Shown: piece after piece, positions 1 to 8,991 of the stretch | Layout: every line of letters begins with the position of its first letter | Numbering within the stretch: the stretch's first letter is position 1 | NCBI RefSeq assembly: GCF_900114625.1 | Contig: NZ_FOZL01000001.1 | Coordinates: forward strand, 372,001 to 436,000 | Direction: 5' to 3' | Origin: Granulicella pectinivorans | GTDB taxonomy: Bacteria > Acidobacteriota > Terriglobia > Terriglobales > Acidobacteriaceae | Length of the DNA stretch: 64,000 bases | Notes under the pieces: model-generated | Told to the model about the DNA's origin: nothing | Seen by the model: only the letters and a program-made list of their open reading frames with translations | Database searches by the model: none | Position numbers and translations under genes: made by a program

Positions 1-590
1 AGGCCTCCGGCATCCTCATCGGCAAGGAAGAGCTCATCCACTGGGCCCTCCTCAACATGAGCCCCCAGGAAGACCGCATCGGACGCTGCTGCAAGGTCGG
101 CAAGGAGACCATCTTCGGGCTCCTCAAGGCCCTCGAGATCTTCGTCAATCAGGACTACGACGAAACCCTCCGCATGTACGACGCGCGCGCCAAACTCATC
201 TCTGACGCCATCGCGAAGTTCGGCGTCACCGCCCGCCCCCGCGAGTTCAACCCCAACGCCCTCGGCAACGTCACCCCCCGCTATAGCTGGCAGATCGATC
301 CCACCAAACTCAAGATCACCGGTCAGGACGTCATGCAGGGCCTCGCCGACACCAAACCCGTCGGGATCGGCAGCTTCGGTGCCGGCGCAGGCGGCATGCG
401 TGGCCGCGATCCCGAGGCCGAAGCCCGCATGAAGGCTCACCCCGAACTGGCCCAGCAGCGCCGCCGCGGCAACGGACCAGGCCGCGATCCCAACACCTTC
501 GGCTTCGCCGTCTGGCAGCTCAAGGATGGCGAGGACCAGATCATCGCAGACCGCCTGGTAGAGATCTTCTCCGCCGCCCCCAAGGCATAA
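1..590 (+). CDS. SelA/DgaE-like PLP-dependent enzyme, C-terminal part (5' truncated)
   Basis: The frame is open from base 3 with no start codon in the window, so the gene begins upstream; about 195 C-terminal residues are visible. The sequence reads through GILIGKEELI and then GRCCKVGKETIFGLL, the pattern following the PLP lysine in the SelA / D-glucosaminate-6-phosphate ammonia-lyase group of fold-type I enzymes. The PLP lysine lies outside the window. A Gly/Arg-rich stretch occupies the middle of the visible part. Substrate cannot be assigned; in Acidobacteria such genes often accompany sugar-acid or amino-sugar catabolism, which fits the glycan-degrading neighbours downstream, but that is inference. 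It ends just before a strong terminator hairpin. Confidence 0.75.
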   Translation, partial: ASGILIGKEELIHWALLNMSPQEDRIGRCCKVGKETIFGLLKALEIFVNQDYDETLRMYDARAKLISDAIAKFGVTARPREFNPNALGNVTPRYSWQIDPTKLKITGQDVMQGLADTKPVGIGSFGAGAGGMRGRDPEAEARMKAHPELAQQRRRGNGPGRDPNTFGFAVWQLKDGEDQIIADRLVEIFSAAPKA

Positions 591-606
591 CCCTTCCTCA
601 CCTCAA

Positions 607-645
607 AACGGATCAGGGCCGGCTCCACGCCGGCCCTGATCCGTT
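607..645. terminator. Intrinsic terminator-type hairpin after the PLP enzyme gene
   Basis: A perfect 17-bp inverted repeat (607-623 / 629-645) with a 5-nt loop starts 17 bases after the stop codon at 590. The + strand has only a short T run after the stem, while the minus strand has TTTTG, so it may work in both directions. Confidence 0.8.
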
Positions 646-704
646 AACAAAAAACATCCTGCATGGCGCAGCTTCTGATCCGTCGTTCATGCCCCGTTTC
701 GAGC

Positions 705-907
705 GATAATCGAAACCAAAACAGACCACTTCTTCATGAGCATGGTTCACCACAAATTGGCCACACTTTCCATCCATTTGCCCACGTTTTAGGGTCCAAA
801 ACGCTTCTGGTGAAACATGGGGAATTTCACATCGAAGCACCCTAACCCCTTTAGAAGACCACGCGTACAGACACACACTGAAACGGCTCAAAACAGACCA
901 ATTTAAC
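705..907 (+). repeat. Dispersed intergenic repeat R1, copy 1
   Basis: One of three diverged copies (others at 28424-28640 and, inverted, 38412-38610). Shared blocks in order are CAGACCACTT, TGGCCAC..TTTCCAT, CCACGTTTTA..GTCCA, CTGGTGAAACAT and TAACCCCTTTAGA, then a second CAGACCA(C/A)TTT in the same orientation 172 bp after the first (722 and 894). The rest of 646-1024 holds no convincing gene; the short ORF across the repeat (663-845) is not a supported gene. The function of the repeat is unknown. Confidence 0.8.
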
Positions 908-1024
908 CCGCCCCTTAGCCTCTGAGGTAGGACCTCTCGACCCTCAAAAACCGAAAACCTTGCTTTTTCGCCAGCCAACCTGATACACAGGAGCCGGCCT
1001 AGAAACGATTCCACCCGGAGCGCC

Positions 1025-3061
1025 ATGGCACGCAGCCACAGCATCAACCGCCGCAGCTTCGTCGCATCGACCCTCGCGGCCGGCAGCCTCGCCACCCTCG
1101 ACGCCGCCCTCCCCTCGCTGCTCCGCGCCCAGCAGCAGCCACTTTTGGGCAAGCCATCCCTCGCCAAAACCTTCAGCCCGCTCAAGGCGAATCTCATCGC
1201 CGGCTCAGCCTGGACCCTCTACCCTACCCTCGCGACCCGCGCCTTCTGGACCGGCCTCCCCCAGGACATCCGCGACATCCTCACCACCCGCGCCGACACC
1301 GCCAACACCGGCGACTGGCCCCAGCTACTCGCCACCCTTGAGCTCGAATTCCGCCGCAACGGCAACCGCTCCCGCTTCGAAGCCCTCCACTTCGGACGCC
1401 GCACGCGCCTCATGGATCTCGTCTTCGGCGAGTGCCTCAGCAACGACGGCAAATACCTCGACCAGATCGCCAACGGCATCTGGCTCATCTGCGAAGAGAG
1501 CTTCTGGGGCGCACAGGCCCACCTCGGCGCCCAAAAGGCCGGCACCGGCCTCGCCGACACCGCCGAGCCCATCATCGATCTCTTCGCCTCCGAGACCTCC
1601 GCAACCCTCGCCCTCATCGTCCATCTGCTCGGCGATCGCCTCGACACCGTCTCGCCCCTGCTTCTCCCACGCATCGTCCGAGAGTCCCGGCAACGTGTTC
1701 TGGATCCGTACCTCGCCCGCAACGATTGGTCCTGGCTCGGCCTCAACGGCCGCCCGCACCACCTCAATAACTGGAACCCGTGGATCAACTCCAACATCCT
1801 CACCACCACCCTCGTCCTCGAGCCCGACGCCACCCGCCGCGCCGACACCGTCCTCAAGCTCTGCCGCTCCACCGACGAGTACCTCGCCGACTACTCCGCC
1901 GACGGCGCCTGCGAAGAGGGCCCCGCCTACTGGACACGCTCCGCCGGAACCTTCTTCGACCTCTGCCAGATGCTCGTCTCCTGCCACGGCGGCATGGGCT
2001 CTGAGGTCCTGCAGCATCCCTTCACCAGGGCCATGGGCCGCTTCATCCTCAACGCCCACATCGCCGGGGAGATGTACTGCAACTACGGCGACGCGCATCT
2101 CCAGGCCGATCCTCCGCCGGAGCTCATCTACCGCTACGGACACGACTGCAACGATCCCGCCATGGTGGCCTTCGGAGCCTTCCTCTCCGCCGATCGCGGC
2201 CTCGCCGCCACAGGCAAAGCCCTCCGCGATGCCGTCGCCGACAACGTAGGCGGCATCGCCTCCCTCACCCGCGCCTTCAACGCGCTCCTGGTCGCCCGGG
2301 AGATCCGCACCGCCCCCCGCCACGACGCCCTCGTGCGCTCAAGCTGGTACCCCGACCTGGCCCTCATGACCGCCCGCCAAACCGAAGGTTCTACCACCGG
2401 CTTCTATCTCGCCATGCAGGCCGCCAGCAACGCCCGCAGCCACGGCCACAACGACTCCGGCAGTATCCTCGTCTTCCACGACGGCCAACCCCTCCTCGTC
2501 GACGCCGGCGTAGGAACCTACGAGGCCAAGACCTTCTCCAGGGACCGTTACACCATCTGGTCCATGCAGTCGCAGTTCCACAACCTGCCCATCGTAGGCG
2601 GCATCGGGGAGCACGAGGGCAGCCGCCCCGGCACACCGCCCCAGGAGTATCGCGCCACCGAAGCCACCTCCCTGGACACCCCCGCCTCCACCGGCATGAC
2701 CGCGAACCTCGCCCCCGCCTACCCGGCTGAAGCGGGCGTCACCCGCTGGATGCGCACCGCGACCCTCGACCGCACCACGAAGTCCGTCCGGCTCGAGGAG
2801 ACTTTTACGCTCAGGGAAGCGAAGACCGTAGCCCTCGCCTTCCTCACCCCCAGACCACCCATGATCGAACGCGGCAACGTCCGCCTCGGCAACGTCGTCC
2901 TGCAGTACGACCCCACCCAGTTCACGGCAACCTCCGAACGCATCCAACTGACCGATCCTTCCTTCCAGCACGTTTGGGGAGACGCCCTCTATCGCGTCCT
3001 CCTCACCACCCCGGCAGCCGTACGGCAGGGGAGCTGGAAGATCCAACTGCACTCCCTGTAG
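1025..3061 (+). CDS. Tat-exported heparinase II/III family polysaccharide lyase
   Basis: This 678-residue protein starts with a twin-arginine-type signal (NRRSFVAST followed by an Ala/Leu-rich segment, residues 9-35), so it should act in the periplasm or outside the cell. An alpha/alpha-toroid-like helical region (about 60-400) is followed by a heparinase II/III-type beta domain beginning near SHGHNDSGSILVFHDG (about 475), which holds the His/Asn/Asp cluster typical of the family, then ends as a beta-rich region. Heparinase-type lyases cleave uronic-acid polysaccharides by beta-elimination; the actual substrate is not predictable. It lies upstream of a TonB receptor and a GH92 mannosidase on the same strand, suggesting a glycan-use locus. 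Confidence 0.85.
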   Translation: MARSHSINRRSFVASTLAAGSLATLDAALPSLLRAQQQPLLGKPSLAKTFSPLKANLIAGSAWTLYPTLATRAFWTGLPQDIRDILTTRADTANTGDWPQLLATLELEFRRNGNRSRFEALHFGRRTRLMDLVFGECLSNDGKYLDQIANGIWLICEESFWGAQAHLGAQKAGTGLADTAEPIIDLFASETSATLALIVHLLGDRLDTVSPLLLPRIVRESRQRVLDPYLARNDWSWLGLNGRPHHLNNWNPWINSNILTTTLVLEPDATRRADTVLKLCRSTDEYLADYSADGACEEGPAYWTRSAGTFFDLCQMLVSCHGGMGSEVLQHPFTRAMGRFILNAHIAGEMYCNYGDAHLQADPPPELIYRYGHDCNDPAMVAFGAFLSADRGLAATGKALRDAVADNVGGIASLTRAFNALLVAREIRTAPRHDALVRSSWYPDLALMTARQTEGSTTGFYLAMQAASNARSHGHNDSGSILVFHDGQPLLVDAGVGTYEAKTFSRDRYTIWSMQSQFHNLPIVGGIGEHEGSRPGTPPQEYRATEATSLDTPASTGMTANLAPAYPAEAGVTRWMRTATLDRTTKSVRLEETFTLREAKTVALAFLTPRPPMIERGNVRLGNVVLQYDPTQFTATSERIQLTDPSFQHVWGDALYRVLLTTPAAVRQGSWKIQLHSL

Positions 3062-3113
3062 CACTCTCCCAAGCGGTCTGACCAGTTAGCGGTAAATACC
3101 CTTCGCTTGCCTT

Positions 3114-3150
3114 CCAGGGCAGGCACGGCAGCGCTGCGCCCTGCTGCTGG
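3114..3150. other. GC-rich imperfect hairpin downstream of the lyase gene
   Basis: CCAG..GCAG..CTGC..CTGG around the palindrome GCAGCGCTGC makes an interrupted stem 53 bases after the lyase stop codon. No T tract follows on the + strand, so terminator function is uncertain. Apart from the promoter candidate, nothing else was seen in 3062-3332. Confidence 0.35.
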
Positions 3151-3221
3151 CCGCTTGTTCGTCCCCTCGTAAAGTCTTGGAATGTAAAGGGAATATTAAT
3201 CCCGGACAGCACGAATTTCAT

Positions 3222-3251
3222 TTGACACGCGCTCTCTCCATCCACTAAAAG
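3222..3251 (+). promoter_or_regulatory. Candidate sigma70-type promoter of the first TonB receptor
   Basis: TTGACA (3222-3227), an 18-bp spacer and TAAAAG (3246-3251) lie about 80 bases before the ATG at 3333. The predicted leader would carry a small hairpin, TTCGCC (3260-3265) with GGCGAA (3271-3276). Confidence 0.5.
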
Positions 3252-3332
3252 GGGTAGCCTTCGCCTAACGGGCGAAAGCGGTAACTAAAGAACGATCTTT
3301 CCAAATTGCACTTTCATTCCGGAGGAACAGTT

Positions 3333-6300
3333 ATGCGCTTCAAATCGCTTCGTCTCGGCATATGCATGCTTATGCTCATGAGCCCTCTCTTCTCGAAAGA
3401 GAGCTTCGCCCAGTCCGACAGTTCGTCCCTCTCCGGAGGCGTGACCGACTCCACGGGAGCCCTTCTTCCCAACGCGAAGGTCACCATCCATAACAACGCA
3501 ACCGGCAGCGAGCGGGTCGTCATGACCAACGACAGCGGCAACTTCACCTCGCCCGACATTCAGGCCGGCAGCTACACCGTGCGCATCGAAGCCAAGGGCT
3601 TCCAGTCCGTCACGCTCAACAACGTCAACGTCGACCCCAGCATCGGCCGTCACGTCGACGTCTCCCTCAAGCTCGGTGAATCCACCTCCTCGGTCACCGT
3701 CGAAGCCGGCGTCAACACCGTCCAGACCGAGAGCGCCGCCGTCGGACAGCTCGTCACCCAGGAGCAGGTCAAGAACATCCAGCTCAACGGCCGTAACCCG
3801 ATGTACCTCTCGCAGCTCGAACCCGGCGTCGTGCGCAACTCTTCCATGGCCGCCTTCGCCTTCGGCCTCGACAACAACATCAACATCGGCGGCGCGCGCA
3901 GCCAGGAAAGCGTCCTCACCCTCGACGGCGCACCCATGGTCCGCACCCGCTCCAACGGCACCAGCACCGGCGTCGCCGACGTCGATTCCACCTCGCAGGT
4001 CCAGATCCTCACCAACAGCTACCAGGCGGAGTACGGCCGCACCGCAGGCGGGCAGATCCGCATGGTGCCCAAAAGTGGTACAACCAATCTCCACGGCTCC
4101 GCCTACGAATACTTCCGTAACACCGCCCTCAACGCCAACACCTGGCAGCGCAAACTCCCCACCAACCCCATCGCCCTCCAGTCCAAGCCACAGGGCTTCC
4201 GGTACAACCAATTCGGCTGGAATCTGAACGGCCCCGTAACCCTCGGCAAGGCCTTCAACCGCAACCGCGACAAGCTCTTCTTCCTCGCCGGTCAGGAGTG
4301 GGTGAAGTACAACCACGACGACACCGCCTTCCAGCAGGTGCCCACCGCGCTCATGCGCACCGGCAACTTCTCCGAGCTGCTCGCTCCCAATTACTTCTAC
4401 GGCTGCACGGCAACTGGATCCAACCCCTGCGCCAGCAACCAGATCTACAGTCCCTACACCGGCCTGCCCTACGCCAATAACATCATTCCCGCATCGGATC
4501 TCAGCGCCAACGGCCTCGGCCTCCTGAAGGCTTATCCCAACCCGAACACCAACGCCCCGACCTACAACTGGGCCGATGCCGCTCTCTACTCCGAGCGTCA
4601 GCGCAAAGACACCCTGGTGATCGATTACGTCCCCTTCGACGCACATCGCATCCGCTTCACCGTCCTGAACTACAACTACGACGACTACGAGCCGCACTAC
4701 GGCAACTTCAACCGCACCCCGCGTATCTTCCATCGTCCCAATCAGGTCGGTGTGCTGCACTACGCGTGGACGGCAAGCCCGACGCTCGTCAATGAGCTCG
4801 TCGTCTCCGCCTCCTCCGATCACGTCTTCATCAACATCGACACCTCCAAGGGCCTGTACGACCGCAGCCAGTACGGCATCAACTATCCCTACCTCTACTC
4901 CGCCTCCACCAAGACCATCCCGAACAAGATTCCGACCATCGGCATCTCGAACTTCGGAACTCTCGATGGCGGTCCCTATCCCTCGCACTCCGGCGGTATC
5001 GTCTACGGCATCGGCGACAACCTCACCAAGGTGCTCGGCAGCCACACCTTCAAGGTAGGCTTCAACTTTGAGTACGCAGGCGAAAACAACTTCGACCAGA
5101 TCAGCGTCTCCAGCACCGTACCCGGAGCGACCAACAATCAGAACGGCTACTTCCGTTTCACCGACACGCGCAATGGTCTGACCAATGGAGCCATCCCCGC
5201 CACCACAGGCAGGGCAGTCGCCAACGTAGCCACCGGCCTCTTCGACACCTACGGTGAGATCGGACAGCGCTCCTACACGCTCTATCGCGGCACCATGTAC
5301 GAGGGCTTCCTGCAGGATCAGTGGCGCGTTCGTTCCAACGTCGTCGTCGAGTGGGGCGTGCGCTACAGCATCATGAACCCCTACTACGCCAAGTGGGGCA
5401 ACCTCGCCGTCTTCAACCCCGGCAGCTACGTCGCGGCCAACGCCGTCACGGTCAACCCGTCGACGGACGTCGTCACCGGTGGCGATCGCTATAACGGCGT
5501 CGTCATCCCAGGCAGCGGCTTCCCGGCGAGCGCCGCGGGGCACGTCGATCCCGCCATTCTTTCCGGCTATCAGGGGCTCTTCCGCGGATTCAGCAATACC
5601 TATTCGCCCACGGTCAAGACCAACGTCCAGCCCCGCTTCGGCGTCGCCTGGCAGATCCATCCCACCACCGTCTTCCGTTTCGGTGGCGGACGTTACTTCC
5701 AGCGTCTCGGCATCACCGACAACGTCTTCACCGGCGGCAACGCTCCCTTCCAGCCCTCGTCCACCGTCACCAATGGCTCGGCCGATACCCCGGGCGGCGT
5801 GGGCACCAACAACTTCCCGTTCAACTTCTCTTCGCAGGCCTACAACTACCCCAGCCCGGAAGCCTATAACTGGAACGTCACCCTCGAGCAGGAGTTCAAA
5901 GAGATAGGCACCTTCACCCTCGCCTACGCCGGCCGTCGCGGCATTCACCTCGAGCAGCTTGCCAACATCAACCAGCTCCAGCCCGGAACCATCCAGGCCA
6001 ACCCGACCATCAAGCAGGCCGACGCACTCCGTCCCTACAAGGGCTTCTCCAACATCACGGAAACCCAGAACAAGGGTGCCTCCAGCTACCATTCCCTGCA
6101 GGCAAACCTCAAGCGCCGCCTGGTGAAGAACCTCCTTCTCGGAGTCTCCTACACCTGGTCGAAGTCTCTCGACTTCGGCTCCAGCAACGGCACCACCCTT
6201 CCCAACGCCTTCGACAAATCCATCTACTACGGCCCAAGCGACTTCGATACGCGTCACGTCTTCGTCTCGAACTTCGTCTACAACATTCCGTTCTTCAGCC

Positions 6301-6809
6301 ACGGCAATCTCATCGAGCGCAGCACACTCGGCAACTGGCAGTTCTCCGGAACCCTCCAGGCGCAAACGGGTCGTCCTCTCAACATCTCCACCGGCAGCGA
6401 GTACGCAGGCGTCGGACCGGGCTCGGGAACGCAGCTCTTCCGTCACAACGGCACCGCCAACACCTTGAAGAACTTTGCCGGTCAAAACGGGTCGGCGCTC
6501 TGGTTCAACACCGCAGTCTGGGTAGCTCCCACGCTCGGCACCTTTGCGCCGCGCGGATCTCGCAACCAGATCTTTGGCCCCGGCTTCCAGAGCTATAGCG
6601 CCGCGCTCCAGAAGACCATTCACTTTGTCCCTGCGCACGATAGCCAGACCTTCGTCTTCCGTGCCGAAGCCTTCAACCTCGCCAACCATCCCACCGCCGA
6701 CAACCCCACGACCAATCCCACCTCAGGAACGTTTGGTCAAAGCAAGACGAAGGGCAACACCTACGCTGCCGATCGTCAGTTCCAGTTCAGCCTCAGGTAT
6801 GCTTTCTAA
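3333..6809 (+). CDS. TonB-dependent receptor, Oar-like, with carboxypeptidase-regulatory N-terminal domain
   Basis: The ATG at 3333 was chosen because GGAGGA lies 7 bases upstream, in preference to the upstream in-frame TTG at 3306; the product is 1158 residues. A signal peptide (about residues 1-28) ends at FAQSD. A carboxypeptidase-regulatory-like beta domain follows (LSGGVTDSTGALLPNA, about 32-110), then a plug-like region and a long TonB-dependent beta-barrel ending in aromatic QFQFSLRYAF, typical of outer membrane proteins. This is the large Oar-like receptor class expanded in Acidobacteria, presumed to import glycan breakdown products using TonB energy. The GH92 gene starts a few bases after its stop, so the two are probably co-transcribed. 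Confidence 0.92.
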   Translation: MRFKSLRLGICMLMLMSPLFSKESFAQSDSSSLSGGVTDSTGALLPNAKVTIHNNATGSERVVMTNDSGNFTSPDIQAGSYTVRIEAKGFQSVTLNNVNVDPSIGRHVDVSLKLGESTSSVTVEAGVNTVQTESAAVGQLVTQEQVKNIQLNGRNPMYLSQLEPGVVRNSSMAAFAFGLDNNINIGGARSQESVLTLDGAPMVRTRSNGTSTGVADVDSTSQVQILTNSYQAEYGRTAGGQIRMVPKSGTTNLHGSAYEYFRNTALNANTWQRKLPTNPIALQSKPQGFRYNQFGWNLNGPVTLGKAFNRNRDKLFFLAGQEWVKYNHDDTAFQQVPTALMRTGNFSELLAPNYFYGCTATGSNPCASNQIYSPYTGLPYANNIIPASDLSANGLGLLKAYPNPNTNAPTYNWADAALYSERQRKDTLVIDYVPFDAHRIRFTVLNYNYDDYEPHYGNFNRTPRIFHRPNQVGVLHYAWTASPTLVNELVVSASSDHVFINIDTSKGLYDRSQYGINYPYLYSASTKTIPNKIPTIGISNFGTLDGGPYPSHSGGIVYGIGDNLTKVLGSHTFKVGFNFEYAGENNFDQISVSSTVPGATNNQNGYFRFTDTRNGLTNGAIPATTGRAVANVATGLFDTYGEIGQRSYTLYRGTMYEGFLQDQWRVRSNVVVEWGVRYSIMNPYYAKWGNLAVFNPGSYVAANAVTVNPSTDVVTGGDRYNGVVIPGSGFPASAAGHVDPAILSGYQGLFRGFSNTYSPTVKTNVQPRFGVAWQIHPTTVFRFGGGRYFQRLGITDNVFTGGNAPFQPSSTVTNGSADTPGGVGTNNFPFNFSSQAYNYPSPEAYNWNVTLEQEFKEIGTFTLAYAGRRGIHLEQLANINQLQPGTIQANPTIKQADALRPYKGFSNITETQNKGASSYHSLQANLKRRLVKNLLLGVSYTWSKSLDFGSSNGTTLPNAFDKSIYYGPSDFDTRHVFVSNFVYNIPFFSHGNLIERSTLGNWQFSGTLQAQTGRPLNISTGSEYAGVGPGSGTQLFRHNGTANTLKNFAGQNGSALWFNTAVWVAPTLGTFAPRGSRNQIFGPGFQSYSAALQKTIHFVPAHDSQTFVFRAEAFNLANHPTADNPTTNPTSGTFGQSKTKGNTYAADRQFQFSLRYAF

Positions 6810-6813
6810 CGAC

Positions 6814-8991
6814 ATGAAAACTGCTCTCTGTTGTCTTCTTCTCTGGGCTCCCGCGCTTGTTACGGCGGGGGCCCAATCTGTTCCGGCCGACCCCGTCGCC
6901 TGGGTCAACCCCTACATCGGCACCGGCTCGGGCCCCATCGGCTACGGCGGCATGATGCCCTTCGTCAACACTCCCTTCGGTATGACCGACTGGACTCCGC
7001 AGACGCGTCAGAACAAGATCAGCGGCGTCTCCTACAAATACGACGACACGAAGATCACCGGATTCATCGGCACCCATCAGCCCGCCATCTGGATGGGCGA
7101 CTACGGCTACGTCACCCTGATGCCGGAGACCGGTCCGCTCGCGACCGAGCCTGCGTCGCGCGGGATGAGCTTCACCCACGCGGACGAGATCACCCACCCG
7201 GACTACTACTCCGTCCGCATGACCGACCCCGACGGCAAGCATATCCGCACCGAGATCACAGCAACCGAACGCTGCTCCTATCTCCGCGTGACCTTTCCCG
7301 CAGGTCGGACCTCTCGCATCCTCATCGAGGCCTCCCGCCCCGGCATCGATGGCTCCGCTTCAGTCGACCACTCCACGCACGAGATCACGGGCTACAACCC
7401 CGACCGCATGGACAAGCACCTCAGCACCATCCCTCTTCCCCACTTCAAGGGCTACTTCGTCGTCCAGTTCCGCAAGCCCTTCCACCGCGCCGAAACCTAC
7501 GGACTCGAAGGCAAGGCCGAGCGCGGAGCATGGGCCGAGTTCGACACCCGCGAAGGCGAGCAGATCGAGGTCCGCGTCGGAACCTCCTTCATCAGCATCG
7601 ATCAGGCTCGCGCCAACCTGAAGGCCGAGATCCCCACCTGGGGCTTCGAGGCCGTACGCCAGAAGCTCCACGCCACCTGGAACGACAAGCTCTCGCGCGT
7701 GCAGGTCACCGGCGCCACCGACGACCAGAAGCACATCGTCTACACCGCCCTCTATCACGCGCTGCTCTACCCCAGAGTCTTCTCCGAACAGGGCCGCTAC
7801 TACAGCGCCTTCGACGACACCATCCACAACGGCGACTCCTACACCGCCTTCTCCATCTGGGATACCTTCCGCGCCGAAAACAGCCTGCTCACGCTACTCG
7901 CTCCGGAGCGCATCCCCGGCATGATCACGGCCCTTCTGCAGAATTACAAGGAAGGCGGATGGATGCCCAAGTGGCCCAACCCCTCCTACACCAACATCAT
8001 GATCGGCACCCACGCCGACTCGCTCGTCGCCGAAGCCATGGTCAAGCACTTCAAGGGCTTCGACTACCAGACCGCATGGGACGCCGTGTACAAAGACGCC
8101 ATGACGCCGCCCGACGACGACACCCACCGCCTCTGGAAGGACCGCGAGGAGCATGTGCCGTATGAGGCACGTGGCGGCCTCACTTACTACAAGCAGCTCG
8201 GCTACATCCCCACCGACACCACCGCTGAAGCCGCCTCACGCACGCTCGAAGATGCCTATGATGACTGGTGCGTCGCGCAGGTCGCAAAGACCCTCGGCAA
8301 GACCACCGACTACGAGTTCTTCCTCAAGCGCTCCCAGAACTACCGCAACCTCTTCAATAAGGACACCGGCCTGATGCAGGGCCGTCTCCGCAACGGCGAC
8401 TGGGCAAGCCCCGACGCCGGCTGGACCGAGGGCACCTCTTGGGTCTACACATGGATGGTCCTGCAGGATCTGCCCGGACTCGTCGACCTCATGGGCGGTC
8501 CCGCGAAGTACAACGCCATGCTGGACCAGCACTTCGCCGGCGGCCACAACGTCCACAAGAACGAGCCCAGCCACCACTACGGCTATCTCTACGACTTTAG
8601 CGGCCAGGCCTGGAAGACGCAGGCCAAGGTCCGCGAAATCGCCGCAGCCGAGTACGCCAACCTTCCCGCCGGCCTTGATGGCGACGACGATTGCGGGCAG
8701 ATGTCGGCCTGGTACCTGTTCACCGCCTTCGGCTTCTATCCCGTCAACCCGGCCTCCGGCGACTACATGATCGGCAGCCCCCTGTTCAAGAGCATGTCCA
8801 TGCGTCTCGCCAACGGCAAGACCCTCCGCGTCAACGCCCCGCTCAACTCGTCCACGAACCTCTATATCCAGTCCGCCACGCTGAACGGCAAGCCGTTGGA
8901 TAAACCCGTCCTTCGCTACGACGACATCATGCAGGGCGCAACCCTCGATCTGGTCATGGGCCCCAAACCATCCGCCTGGGCCTCGCGCTGA
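6814..8991 (+). CDS. GH92 family alpha-mannosidase, secreted
   Basis: The product is a 725-residue glycoside hydrolase family 92 enzyme, a Ca-dependent exo-acting alpha-mannosidase family. The start at 6814 gives a clean signal peptide (MKTALCCLLLWAPALVTAGA); an in-frame ATG at 6799, overlapping the receptor gene by 11 bases, is an alternative. The mature protein opens with DPVAWVNPYIGTG and has the (alpha/alpha)6 region with the family motifs WDTFR, GGWMPKW and a C-terminal DGDDDCGQMSAW segment. It probably removes terminal mannose from glycans before uptake by the adjacent TonB receptor. The gene ends one base before the convergent ABC permease gene. Confidence 0.9.
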   Translation: MKTALCCLLLWAPALVTAGAQSVPADPVAWVNPYIGTGSGPIGYGGMMPFVNTPFGMTDWTPQTRQNKISGVSYKYDDTKITGFIGTHQPAIWMGDYGYVTLMPETGPLATEPASRGMSFTHADEITHPDYYSVRMTDPDGKHIRTEITATERCSYLRVTFPAGRTSRILIEASRPGIDGSASVDHSTHEITGYNPDRMDKHLSTIPLPHFKGYFVVQFRKPFHRAETYGLEGKAERGAWAEFDTREGEQIEVRVGTSFISIDQARANLKAEIPTWGFEAVRQKLHATWNDKLSRVQVTGATDDQKHIVYTALYHALLYPRVFSEQGRYYSAFDDTIHNGDSYTAFSIWDTFRAENSLLTLLAPERIPGMITALLQNYKEGGWMPKWPNPSYTNIMIGTHADSLVAEAMVKHFKGFDYQTAWDAVYKDAMTPPDDDTHRLWKDREEHVPYEARGGLTYYKQLGYIPTDTTAEAASRTLEDAYDDWCVAQVAKTLGKTTDYEFFLKRSQNYRNLFNKDTGLMQGRLRNGDWASPDAGWTEGTSWVYTWMVLQDLPGLVDLMGGPAKYNAMLDQHFAGGHNVHKNEPSHHYGYLYDFSGQAWKTQAKVREIAAAEYANLPAGLDGDDDCGQMSAWYLFTAFGFYPVNPASGDYMIGSPLFKSMSMRLANGKTLRVNAPLNSSTNLYIQSATLNGKPLDKPVLRYDDIMQGATLDLVMGPKPSAWASR

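Noticed and set aside
663..845. 60-codon ORF across R1 copy 1 as a gene
   Set aside because: No ribosome binding site, and the conserved part is shared with two other copies whose changes do not spare codon third positions.
3285..6689. 1134-codon open frame antisense to the first TonB receptor
   Set aside because: It is opposite a clear receptor gene, rich in Gly, Val and Glu as expected from reverse reading of high-GC codons, and has no family features or ribosome binding site.
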